Source: Bacillus licheniformis DSM 13 = ATCC 14580 (GTDB taxonomy: Bacteria; Bacillota; Bacilli; Bacillales; Bacillaceae). From it: a stretch of DNA of 64,000 nt. Both the position numbers and the translations under genes were made by a program. The notes under the pieces were generated by a model. The model saw only the letters and a list, made by a program, of their open reading frames with translations, searched no databases and had not been told where the DNA came from. Location of the stretch: NCBI RefSeq assembly GCF_000011645.1, contig NC_006270.3, positions 3,053,501 to 3,117,500 of the forward strand, in the 5' to 3' direction. Within the stretch, counting starts at the first letter, position 1. Each line of letters opens with the position of its first letter. Positions 1 through 8,073 of the stretch are shown here, piece after piece.

Positions 1-43
1 CACGCGGCTTCCAGCAGAATGCCTGATCGTTATTCCCCCTCCT

Positions 44-57
44 TGTAAGCGCTGTCA
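44..57. promoter_or_regulatory. cre site (CcpA operator)
   Basis: TGTAAGCGCTGTCA matches the catabolite-responsive element consensus TGWAANCGNTNWCA at every position. On the minus strand it abuts an AAGGAGGGGG ribosome-binding-like sequence (about 37-47), so it probably controls a minus-strand gene starting beyond the left edge. No clear start codon follows within the window, so the target is inferred. Confidence 0.65.
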
Positions 58-143
58 AAATATTACGATATCGTGTCTAAAATGTAGCAGACAGAAAGGA
101 GAGCGTCTATAATCATTTTTTAAGCAGGAGCAGGAAAGCGGAG

Positions 144-171
144 AAAAAGATCATCACCTTAGAAGATGATA
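144..171 (-). terminator. possible terminator after the SDR gene
   Basis: Read on the minus strand, an ATCATC/GATGAT hairpin is followed by CTTTTTCTC just after the stop of the SDR gene. The stem is short and the U-run is interrupted, so the call is weak. Confidence 0.35.
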
Positions 172-173
172 CG

Positions 174-938
174 TCAGTCTTCATCAAGGATGTCAGAGGC
201 GCTGACTTGCGGCCTGTACCCCAGTTCCCGAATGGCGGAATCGATCGACCACGGCCGCCCCTTATTGTCGCTGACAGCATAATATGTACCATATGTTTTG
301 CCGGATTTGATAGCGGCTTTAAAGATTCCGATGAGGTCGGGGTGGGATAAAAGCGTTTTTTTGCTTCTCGGTTTTGCGTGCAGCGTTTCTAGCTCATTTT
401 CAGCAGCTGTCCCGATCCGCAGATTGATGACGGAAACCTTGGCGTCTAATTGGTGCGAGAAAAGGTAGCCGAGATTTTCGGACGCCAATTTTAGCAAGCC
501 GTACAAGCTTTTGGACTGCGGGTAGTCATTTGTGTTGATCTGCCTCCCCAACAGAGAATCGCCGCCCTTTTCATATACATCTGTCACATGGTTGCTGCTG
601 GCAAATACCACTTTCGGCACGCCGAGCTCCGCCGCCGCCCGCAAAATCGTATATGTCGCTTTAAAAAAGATATCCGTCATTTTCGCAAACTCCTGCCGGT
701 CAAGCAAATCGCCCGACGGCTTTACAGCCAAAAGATTGATCAGCGCATTCGTCTGTGCAGGAATGCTTTTGACGACTTCGTTGTAATCTGTCGCATCCAC
801 CCGGATAAAACGGACAGCCTGTTTGTCATCCGGTTCTTTTAAATCCAGCACTGTCACCTCATACCCTTCGCCTGCCAATCCGCCCGCTAATACGCGGCCG
901 ACCGTGCCGTTCCCTCCGACGATCGTCACCTTTTTCAC
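174..938 (-). CDS. NAD-dependent epimerase/dehydratase, uronate-dehydrogenase-like
   Basis: An extended short-chain dehydrogenase/reductase of about 254 residues. It has the N-terminal dinucleotide motif GGNGTVG, the active-site serine in FASSNH and the catalytic pair YGLLK (YxxxK). The SSNH motif and C-terminal layout resemble uronate dehydrogenases, which oxidise hexuronates to lactones; that substrate is inference. The GTG start at 938 is chosen because AGGAGG lies 8 nt upstream. A longer reading would overlap the hydrolase by 10 nt and lacks a ribosome-binding site. It is probably the last gene of an operon with the hydrolase and the permease. Confidence 0.75.
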   Translation of the reverse strand: MKKVTIVGGNGTVGRVLAGGLAGEGYEVTVLDLKEPDDKQAVRFIRVDATDYNEVVKSIPAQTNALINLLAVKPSGDLLDRQEFAKMTDIFFKATYTILRAAAELGVPKVVFASSNHVTDVYEKGGDSLLGRQINTNDYPQSKSLYGLLKLASENLGYLFSHQLDAKVSVINLRIGTAAENELETLHAKPRSKKTLLSHPDLIGIFKAAIKSGKTYGTYYAVSDNKGRPWSIDSAIRELGYRPQVSASDILDED

Positions 939-955
939 GGTTATCGCCTCCTGTT

Positions 956-1843
956 TTACAGCCATGTTTTTAAGAAACCGACCGCTTTATGCCTCATTCC
1001 GGCTGTCTCGAGGTGCCCTGAATGAGAACGAAACACTTCATAGCGTTCACCTGCGCCTTTTTCTATATACACATCGGACAGCTTTTCTTCAATAATGTCA
1101 ATCCCTTGAACCGGCGTCAGTTTATCTGCGGTTCCGACCAGGCTTAAATGAGGCCTTGGAGCGATCAAGCTTTCGATTTGAGCGGTTGAAAAGTGTTTGA
1201 CCAGCCCTGGAACATAAGAATAGAGATTGTGGCGGTCCAAATTCTGCGTCTTGATTAATGTTTCGCTGTCCACCTGAGCGCATATATCAACGCATACGCT
1301 GACCCGCTCATCCAATGCAGCGGTCCACCAGGCCATCAGACCTCCCATCGACATGCCGAGTGAAGCGATGCGGCTTTCGTCTATGTCCTCCCTCATTTTC
1401 AGATAATCGATGGCTCTGATGCTGTCGAAAACCATCATTCCCCACATCACCCGCCCTGTCCAAAGCATTTCTTTAAATATCTCACTCTCCGTTTTGCCCC
1501 GCCTGTCTCCGAAAGCCCAATGATCAATCGCAAGCACGGAGAATCCCAAAGCCGTCAATTCCTCGGCGAACGGCGGCGCTTGCAAGTACTCCGCTCCTTC
1601 AACCAGCTCCTCCTTTCCCCTTTCGTAGCGCCCTCCGTGTGAATGACAGTAAAGCACGGCCGGCCGCTTGCCGTTCATCTGTTTCGGTTTTGCAAAATAG
1701 GCCGGCACCGCTTCAATTCCGTTTAAATCAAGCAAAAGCGTTTCGAGAATAAAAGATGACTTTTCTTCGATTTTAAGAGTGCTCGCATCAATGCTTTTTT
1801 TCCCCGGCAAATCGCCGAGCAGTTTGAAAAGTTGACTGCGCAT
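956..1843 (-). CDS. alpha/beta hydrolase, dienelactone-hydrolase type
   Basis: A serine hydrolase of 295 residues with no signal peptide, so cytoplasmic. The nucleophile elbow is GMSMGG near residue 165. Likely triad partners are Asp in GTADKLTP and His in SHSGHLE near the C-terminus. An HSHGGR segment near residue 70 resembles the oxyanion-hole region of the family. Relatives include dienelactone hydrolases and acetylxylan-esterase-like enzymes, and the substrate cannot be read from sequence. It lies 31 nt downstream of the permease and just before the SDR gene on the same strand, so the three probably act on one imported or exported compound. Confidence 0.75.
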   Translation of the reverse strand: MRSQLFKLLGDLPGKKSIDASTLKIEEKSSFILETLLLDLNGIEAVPAYFAKPKQMNGKRPAVLYCHSHGGRYERGKEELVEGAEYLQAPPFAEELTALGFSVLAIDHWAFGDRRGKTESEIFKEMLWTGRVMWGMMVFDSIRAIDYLKMREDIDESRIASLGMSMGGLMAWWTAALDERVSVCVDICAQVDSETLIKTQNLDRHNLYSYVPGLVKHFSTAQIESLIAPRPHLSLVGTADKLTPVQGIDIIEEKLSDVYIEKGAGERYEVFRSHSGHLETAGMRHKAVGFLKTWL

Positions 1844-1874
1844 CGTATTCCCCTTTCTTTTTTCGTTTGATTCA

Positions 1875-3125
1875 TTAATACGATTTGAAAGGGCGTTTTA
1901 CCTTTTTCCAGATGTTAAGTTGGCGGAAGTTCACAACAAACAATGCGCTGGCAAGCATGATAAACAGTAATACCCACGATGATGAAAACAAAAGAAGCAG
2001 CGTGAAGCCCCCCATGAGAAAGAGGCATACTTTTTTGTAAATGCGGCCTGATAACAGCTTGTAAGCTGCGGCAAGACCGCACAGCGAGTTGCAGATGAAA
2101 AAGGCGTTTGCGATCAGAACCAGCGTCTCAACATTAAGAAAGTGAAACATCAGGCAGACGAAAACGATCGTATGGATGAGAAATATAAGCCCCAGCGCTG
2201 CAGTCGGCTGATTTCCCCTTGATCTGTAGGCAAACAGCCCGCCGGCCTGCGAGGCCACCAGCCTGGCTGCTCCGCCTGTCACCTGAAAATAAGCACACAT
2301 ACAGAGGACAGCGGTGAGCACTGCGATCACCGGCAATGCAAAAGATCCGAACAACGGCGTCAGCATCATCGCCAGCTTCAATTGTCCGTTTGCGGAGAAT
2401 CCAGGATCAATCCACTGAACAGCTGCCGCGGTCGCCAAATATATGACCGTTACCGTCAGGCTGCTGATCACGACAGCCCGTGGAATCGTTTTCCCGCGGT
2501 TTTTCACTTCCATGCTGTAGTTGCCGACGATTTCCCATCCGACCAATGCCCAGAACAGGAGCAGCAATCCGCGGCCAAAATCGGTAAACTGAAATGTTCC
2601 GTCTACGAGAGGCCCCTCACGGAAGTAAGGCACGGAAGCCGCGCTGCTTCCAAACAGGATAAGCGCCGCGGCAGTGGAAAAAATGAGTGCAACCATGCCG
2701 ACAAATGAAAGATTAAAGCAAAGGATAACCATACAAAAGATGAAAAAAACAAAGCCGTACAGTTCAGCAGGGAATGCCGTGCCTGCCGCAAGAGAATGAA
2801 TATATTCGCCGGCCGTCATTAATACGGCGGCGGGGCCGAAGCTCGCAGCCATGATAAAATAAAAGACTGCCAACTTTTTAACACGCGACCCGAACGCTTT
2901 TTCAGCCGCATAAGCAATCCCGGCATCATTCGGATACTCGACGCTTAATCTGGCAAAAACCCAGGCAAATAAAAAACCGATTCCCAGCATCAACAGCCAC
3001 GCAAAAATCGCGTAGTCTCCAGCTGTCTGATGAATCATCGGAGGCAGCAGAATGATTCCGGATCCTAAAATGGGCCCCGTCATCAGCCCGCTTAACAATA
3101 AAGGACCAAGCTTTTTTTCTCTCAT
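1875..3125 (-). CDS. APC-superfamily amino acid permease
   Basis: A polytopic membrane protein of 416 residues with about 12 hydrophobic segments. The N-terminal GPILGSGIILLPP matches the glycine-rich first helix of the amino acid-polyamine-organocation superfamily. The overall pattern recalls YjeH-type amino acid exporters more than typical uptake permeases; this is inference. It is the promoter-proximal gene of a minus-strand group with a hydrolase and an SDR, and it is divergent from the LysR gene across a 128-nt gap. That arrangement commonly means the LysR protein controls the permease. Substrate unknown. Confidence 0.75.
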   Translation of the reverse strand: MREKKLGPLLLSGLMTGPILGSGIILLPPMIHQTAGDYAIFAWLLMLGIGFLFAWVFARLSVEYPNDAGIAYAAEKAFGSRVKKLAVFYFIMAASFGPAAVLMTAGEYIHSLAAGTAFPAELYGFVFFIFCMVILCFNLSFVGMVALIFSTAAALILFGSSAASVPYFREGPLVDGTFQFTDFGRGLLLLFWALVGWEIVGNYSMEVKNRGKTIPRAVVISSLTVTVIYLATAAAVQWIDPGFSANGQLKLAMMLTPLFGSFALPVIAVLTAVLCMCAYFQVTGGAARLVASQAGGLFAYRSRGNQPTAALGLIFLIHTIVFVCLMFHFLNVETLVLIANAFFICNSLCGLAAAYKLLSGRIYKKVCLFLMGGFTLLLLFSSSWVLLFIMLASALFVVNFRQLNIWKKVKRPFKSY

Positions 3126-3253
3126 ACGAATACAATCCTTTCACAAAGTCGTTTAAAATGATTGTAATCATGTTCGATTCATCAGTAAAATAGATATTAT
3201 CGATCTGCAACTTCGAATTTTTCGATATAAGATAAAAAAGGGAGATGGACGAG

Positions 3254-4147
3254 ATGGAGATCCGACACTTGAAAACATTTAAAACAATCGTGGATATCGG
3301 CGGTTTTACCCGTGCTGCCGATTATTTAGGATATGCACAGTCCACTGTGACTTCGCACGTTCAAGCAATCGAACAAGAATTAAGAAAGCCGCTGTTCTAC
3401 CGGCTCGGGAAAAAAATGATGCTGACAGAAGCGGGAAAGCACCTTCTCCCTTATGCCGCAGAAATGGTCGAGCTGTATGAAAAAGCGAGGCACATTCCGG
3501 AAAACGACCAGGAGCCGTCGGGAAACTTGATCATCGGCGCCTCGGAATCTTTAACGGTATACAGGCTGCCCGCCATTCTTCACGAATTTACAAGCAAATA
3601 TCCGCAGGTCACGGTCACTTTAAAGTCTTCCACGTGCTGGCAGCTGAGAGACGAATTGAAACAGGGAAAAATCGATGTCGCTTTTCTTTTGGACAACGAC
3701 CGGAAAGAAAACGACCTTCATGTTGAAAAGCTGGTCAATGAGCCGATGGTGTTCATCTTTCCCAAAGAACACCCGGCAGGACAAAAAGCTCTTGATGATT
3801 TGACTTTTAACGCAAATGAAACGTTTTTATATACCGAGCACGGCTGCAGCTACCGTGATTTTTTTGAGGAATATTTACGTCAAAGGGGAGTCATTGCCGA
3901 CCATACGATGGAGTTTTGGAGTGTCGAAGCGATTAAACAATGCGTAATGTGCGGTTTGGGCGTCTCCCTTCTTCCTTTGATCACAACGCGCACTGATATC
4001 GAAGAAGGAAAGCTTCAGGGCACGCTGGTCCGCGACGCCCTGTTTTCCACTCAAATGGTTTATCATAAAAACAAATGGCTTTCTCCTGCTATGGCGGCTT
4101 TTACGGATATCGTCCGCAGGAAGGCAAGAGAATGGGAACAGACATAA
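3254..4147 (+). CDS. LysR-family transcriptional regulator
   Basis: Regulator of 297 residues. The N-terminal winged helix-turn-helix reads MEIRHLKTF ... FTRAADYLGYAQSTVTSHVQAIE, the classic LysR recognition region, followed by a two-lobe effector-binding domain. Start at ATG 3254 is preferred because GGGAG precedes it at good spacing; an in-frame ATG at 3245 sits directly on that ribosome-binding site. It is divergent from the permease-hydrolase-SDR operon, its most likely target. The effector is unknown. The next gene is convergent and ends 6 nt downstream. Confidence 0.88.
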   Translation: MEIRHLKTFKTIVDIGGFTRAADYLGYAQSTVTSHVQAIEQELRKPLFYRLGKKMMLTEAGKHLLPYAAEMVELYEKARHIPENDQEPSGNLIIGASESLTVYRLPAILHEFTSKYPQVTVTLKSSTCWQLRDELKQGKIDVAFLLDNDRKENDLHVEKLVNEPMVFIFPKEHPAGQKALDDLTFNANETFLYTEHGCSYRDFFEEYLRQRGVIADHTMEFWSVEAIKQCVMCGLGVSLLPLITTRTDIEEGKLQGTLVRDALFSTQMVYHKNKWLSPAMAAFTDIVRRKAREWEQT

Positions 4148-4152
4148 CATCC

Positions 4153-4560
4153 CTATATGCCTTCGGTATTCATCAGCACGATCCGCCAGCCGTCCGGATC
4201 TTCCACCGTTGCCCCTTTTTCCTTCCAATACGGATTTTCAGGCGGCACTTCGTCATAGCCCATGTCAGCGAGCCTATTTAATATGCTCCTGATTTCCTCC
4301 GGATCAGGAATATAAAAAACGAGCAGATTGTCTTTAGTCGGTGCCGGACAAGGGCTTCCTTCGATATGTGAGGTGAATTCAAGGTGGTATTGGACATTCG
4401 GCAGGCCGAACATGACGCCATTATACCCGTGGTGGCCGGAAAAACCGCCAAGCTTTTTCAGCCCCAGCCCCTTTTCGTAAAATGCAACGATTTCGTCAAA
4501 ACGGTCTGTAGGCCGGGCGATTCTGACCTGTACGGCGGAAAAATCGGAAAAATGCATCAT
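4153..4560 (-). CDS. VOC-superfamily (glyoxalase/bleomycin-resistance fold) protein
   Basis: Small protein of about 135 residues with the vicinal-oxygen-chelate pattern: VQVRIARPTDRFDEIVAFYEKGLGL at the N-terminus and a C-terminal EDPDGWRIVLMN strand with the usual PDGW motif and metal-ligand-like glutamate. The family includes lyases, dioxygenases and antibiotic-binding proteins, and nothing here fixes the reaction. Start at 4560 is chosen because AAAGGAG lies 6 nt upstream; an upstream in-frame ATG touches the ribosome-binding site. It follows leuS on the same strand but is separated from it by a strong terminator. Confidence 0.75.
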   Translation of the reverse strand: MMHFSDFSAVQVRIARPTDRFDEIVAFYEKGLGLKKLGGFSGHHGYNGVMFGLPNVQYHLEFTSHIEGSPCPAPTKDNLLVFYIPDPEEIRSILNRLADMGYDEVPPENPYWKEKGATVEDPDGWRIVLMNTEGI

Positions 4561-4655
4561 GATCATCTCCTTTTTTCCCATTTTAAGCGGTCATGGATCA
4601 TTTGAAACGAAGCGATCGTCTGAAATATTATCATCCTTTCGGCGGAATGACAGAA

Positions 4656-4683
4656 AAAGCCCCTTCGGATTGAAGGGGCTTTC
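4656..4683. terminator. leuS terminator
   Basis: Inverted repeat AGCCCCTTC/GAAGGGGCT with a 4-nt loop, immediately after the leuS stop on the minus strand. T-rich flanks are present, the longer run being on the minus strand. Confidence 0.85.
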
Positions 4684-4687
4684 GCCA

Positions 4688-7102
4688 TTAATTTGCAACA
4701 ATATTTACAAGCTTTCCAGGCACAGCGATCACTTTTCTGATCGTTTTTCCTTCTAGCTGTTCTTTTACTTTTTCATTGTTTTTCGCCAGCTCTTCAAGCT
4801 GTTCTTTGTCCGCGTCGGCTGGAACGTTCAGCTTCGCTTTCACCTTTCCGTTCAGCTGAACGACGATTTCAATTTCATCATCCACGAGCTTCGCTTCATC
4901 ATAGACAGGCCATGCTTCATACGCGATCGTTTCCTCATGACCGAGGCGGTTCCAGAGCTCTTCAGCCAAATGAGGCGCGACAGGAGAAAGCAATTTCACG
5001 AAGCCTTCCATGTATTCTTTCGGAAGCTGATCAGCTTTATATGCTTCATTGATGAAGACCATCAGCTGTGAAATGCCTGTATTAAAGCGCAGACCTTCGA
5101 AATGGTCCGTTACTTTCATGACCGTTTCATGGTAGACGCGCTCAAGCGTTTCGCCGGCTCCTTCAACGATCTTCTCGTTTAACCCGCCATTGTCATCGAT
5201 AAACAAACGCCATACGCGGTCAAGGAAGCGGCGGGCTCCGTCAAGCCCTGTCGTTGACCAGGCGATCGATGCATCCAAAGGTCCCATGAACATTTCGTAC
5301 AGCCGGAGCGTGTCCGCGCCATGCGTCTCCACAATTTCGTCCGGATTGACGACATTGCCTTTGGATTTGCTCATTTTTTCATTGTTTTCGCCAAGAATCA
5401 TCCCTTGGTTATAAAGCTGTTTGAACGGCTCTTTCGTCGGAACGACCCCGATGTCATAAAGGAATTTATGCCAGAAGCGCGCATACAATAAGTGAAGAAC
5501 GGCGTGCTCCGCCCCTCCGATATACATATCGACAGGAAGCCATTCCTTTAATTTTTCAGGGGAAGCCAGCTCGTTCGGGTTCTTCGGATCAATGTAGCGC
5601 AGGAAGTACCAGCAGCTTCCCGCCCATTGCGGCATCGTATTCGTTTCGCGTCTTCCCTTTTTGCCTGTTTCAGGATCTGTCACTTCCACCCATTCTTTAA
5701 TATTCGCAAGAGGGGACTCACCCGTTCCGCTCGGTTTGATTTCCGACGTTTTCGGCAAGATCAGCGGCAGCTCTTCTTCAGGAACCGGAGTCGATGTGCC
5801 GTCTTCCCAATGGATGATCGGGATCGGCTCGCCCCAGTAGCGCTGACGGCTGAACAGCCAGTCGCGGAGGCGGTATGTTACTTTTTTCTCGCCCTTCCCG
5901 TTTTCCTCAAGCCACTGGATCATTTTTTCGATCGCAGCCGCTTTATCAAGACCGTTCAGAAAATCTGAATGGATATGTTCGCCGTCGCCTGTATATGCTT
6001 CTTTCTCAACATCCCCGCCTTTGACGACTTCTTTGATCGGCAGCCCGAATGCTGATGCAAATTCATGGTCCCGCTCATCATGGGCAGGAACGGCCATGAC
6101 CGCCCCGGTCCCGTATGTAGCCAAGACATAGTCCGCAATCCAGACCGGAATTTTTTCTCCGTTTGCCGGATTAACCGCATATGCACCTGTGAAGACGCCT
6201 GTCTTTGTTTTGGCAAGGTCTGTCCGCTCCAAGTCGCTCTTTGATTGAACTTCTTCAATATAGGCGTTGACTGCGTCTTTCTGTTCAGGCGTTGTGATTT
6301 TTTGAACCAAATCATGCTCCGGAGCCAGCACGGCATATGTCGCACCGAATAATGTGTCAGGCCGCGTGGTGAAAACCGTAAACGTTTCATTGGTGCCGTC
6401 GACCGCAAAATGAACATGCGCCCCTTCAGAACGGCCGATCCAGTTGCGCTGCATTTCTTTAATGCTTTCCGGCCAGTCGAGTTCTTCCAGGTCTTCAAGC
6501 AGGCGGTCGGCATAAGCGGTAATTTTCAGCATCCACTGCTTCATTGGACGGCGTTCTACAGGATGTCCGCCGCGTTCGCTTTTGCCGTCGATGACTTCTT
6601 CATTGGCAAGAACGGTTCCAAGCGCAGGACACCAGTTTACAGGGACCTCATCTACATAAGCGAGACCTTTTTCGTAAAGCTTTAAGAAAATCCACTGCGT
6701 CCATTTATAGTAGTCCGGATCTGTTGTGTTGACTTCTCTGTCCCAATCATACGAAAAGCCGAGCGCTCTGATCTGGCGGCGGAAGTTGTCAATGTTCTGC
6801 TCGGTGAAGACGGCAGGATCGTTTCCCGTATCTAGCGCATATTGCTCGGCAGGAAGCCCGAATGCATCCCAGCCCATCGGATGGAGGACATTGTACCCTT
6901 GCATCCGTTTCATGCGGGACAAAATGTCAGTTGCTGTATAGCCTTCAGGGTGTCCGACGTGAAGGCCTGCGCCCGACGGATACGGAAACATGTCCAATGC
7001 ATAAAATTTAGGTTTGGATTTATCTTCACGAGTGGCAAACGTTTTATTTTTCAGCCAATAGTCCTGCCACTTTTTCTCGATTGTTTGATGGTCAAAGCTC
7101 AA
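4688..7102 (-). CDS. leuS: leucyl-tRNA synthetase
   Basis: Class Ia aminoacyl-tRNA synthetase of 804 residues, charging tRNA-Leu in the cytoplasm. It shows the HIGH-type motif HVGH at residues 48-51, the KMSKS loop near residue 575, an editing (CP1) domain in the middle including TTRPDT, and a C-terminal anticodon-binding region. The length is normal for bacterial LeuRS. Translation starts at TTG 7102, with AAAGGAGG about 9 nt upstream and no better ATG nearby. A leucine T-box leader precedes the gene and a strong terminator follows it, so it is a single-gene unit sensing uncharged tRNA-Leu. Confidence 0.98.
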   Translation of the reverse strand: MSFDHQTIEKKWQDYWLKNKTFATREDKSKPKFYALDMFPYPSGAGLHVGHPEGYTATDILSRMKRMQGYNVLHPMGWDAFGLPAEQYALDTGNDPAVFTEQNIDNFRRQIRALGFSYDWDREVNTTDPDYYKWTQWIFLKLYEKGLAYVDEVPVNWCPALGTVLANEEVIDGKSERGGHPVERRPMKQWMLKITAYADRLLEDLEELDWPESIKEMQRNWIGRSEGAHVHFAVDGTNETFTVFTTRPDTLFGATYAVLAPEHDLVQKITTPEQKDAVNAYIEEVQSKSDLERTDLAKTKTGVFTGAYAVNPANGEKIPVWIADYVLATYGTGAVMAVPAHDERDHEFASAFGLPIKEVVKGGDVEKEAYTGDGEHIHSDFLNGLDKAAAIEKMIQWLEENGKGEKKVTYRLRDWLFSRQRYWGEPIPIIHWEDGTSTPVPEEELPLILPKTSEIKPSGTGESPLANIKEWVEVTDPETGKKGRRETNTMPQWAGSCWYFLRYIDPKNPNELASPEKLKEWLPVDMYIGGAEHAVLHLLYARFWHKFLYDIGVVPTKEPFKQLYNQGMILGENNEKMSKSKGNVVNPDEIVETHGADTLRLYEMFMGPLDASIAWSTTGLDGARRFLDRVWRLFIDDNGGLNEKIVEGAGETLERVYHETVMKVTDHFEGLRFNTGISQLMVFINEAYKADQLPKEYMEGFVKLLSPVAPHLAEELWNRLGHEETIAYEAWPVYDEAKLVDDEIEIVVQLNGKVKAKLNVPADADKEQLEELAKNNEKVKEQLEGKTIRKVIAVPGKLVNIVAN

Positions 7103-7193
7103 TTGTAAAAACCTCCTTTGAATATGTGTACGGCTTCTTTGTCTTCAAGTATGGACGGGACTGGCAGCGTTATATTCAGATTATTCTAAAATC

Positions 7194-7445
7194 AAAAAAA
7201 CTCTCCCATCCCTAAGAAGGGACGAGAGATTTCCCGCGGTACCACCCTTGTTAGTGTGCACGCGGCACACTCACTTGATATCTGTAACGCAGATACGCGG
7301 CAGCAGCTTATCACTGCTGCAACTCTGAGGCGAGTTCGGAAGCTCATTTGATTGACTTTCACCAGCCGTCAACTCTCTGAAACAAAATGGGCTTCTTACT
7401 GCTCCTCTTCACTGTTCTTGCCGTAACCGTAATCTTATCTGTATT
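7194..7445 (-). ncRNA. T-box leader of leuS
   Basis: On the minus strand the leader carries the antiterminator T-box AGGGTGGTACCGCG (7235-7248). An intrinsic terminator follows at about 7194-7229, with an 11-bp stem and seven Ts. Upstream, stem I contains GAACTCGCC with a CTC leucine specifier codon at 7332-7334. Uncharged tRNA-Leu should pair with the specifier and the T-box bulge to prevent termination. Confidence 0.93.
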
Positions 7446-7448
7446 TTA

Positions 7449-7477
7449 TAGAATTCTGTTCATAAGTGCAAGCAGGT
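7449..7477 (-). promoter_or_regulatory. probable leuS promoter
   Basis: On the minus strand, TTGCAC and TAAAAT are separated by 17 nt, just upstream of the T-box leader. The -35 box is a weak match and the -10 box a good one. Confidence 0.45.
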
Positions 7478-7523
7478 TTGTATACAATGGGAATGTGCTG
7501 AAAAAAGGGTAAGAGTGAGGATC

Positions 7524-7847
7524 TTAATCGTGTGGAGATTTGTTTTGCCGTTCGGAGTTCTGTACATTTGCCTGCTGTTCTCTGACAAAGTCAAAGCTTC
7601 TCAATACAGCTTCACCGCCGTAGCCGGCAATGATCGATAACACGACAAGCTGAATTCCCGAATCAGGTTCCGCAGATAAAACAAGCAAAATAGAAGCAAC
7701 CATTCCGACAAGAATATCTTCAAAAAATCCAAGGTAAATGAATCGTTTCGTTGTTCTCGGTTTCTCGAGTCGTCCTCTTTTTTTAACGTGCCCGAGAACC
7801 CCCATAATCCCTCCAATCAAACAAGCAACCAAAACTTGATGCAGCAT
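7524..7847 (-). CDS. ytvB: small membrane protein, DUF4257-like
   Basis: Protein of about 107 residues with three hydrophobic stretches (LVACLIGGIMGVLG; EDILVGMVASILLVL; LVVLSIIAGYGGEAVL) and a polar C-terminal tail, so an integral membrane protein. It resembles the family annotated DUF4257, and its position between leuS and an MFS gene matches B. subtilis ytvB as I recall it. No function is known. ATG 7847 is preferred because AGGAAGG lies 8 nt upstream; upstream in-frame GTG and ATG codons touch the ribosome-binding site. Spacing to its neighbours suggests it is monocistronic. Confidence 0.65.
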   Translation of the reverse strand: MLHQVLVACLIGGIMGVLGHVKKRGRLEKPRTTKRFIYLGFFEDILVGMVASILLVLSAEPDSGIQLVVLSIIAGYGGEAVLRSFDFVREQQANVQNSERQNKSPHD

Positions 7848-8073
7848 CTTCATCACCTTCCTAAAGCCCTTAGTTTAGTCAAGCGACTTCAGGCCATCGA
7901 GCAGCCCCCCTAGACCCCTTGCGATGATATTCGATACTACCATACAGAAAATGTGTTCTGTCTGAGAAGAAAAAAAGCTTGTTTCTTCCATTATATGTGA
8001 AGATTTGGTTGATAATCTTGATTCCTTCGATTCATTTTCGAATAATTACAATTACCTATTTTTTCTATATTAC

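Noticed and set aside
5956..6513. 185-codon minus-strand frame inside leuS
   Set aside because: Out-of-frame shadow of the synthetase on the same strand; low-complexity and no start signal.
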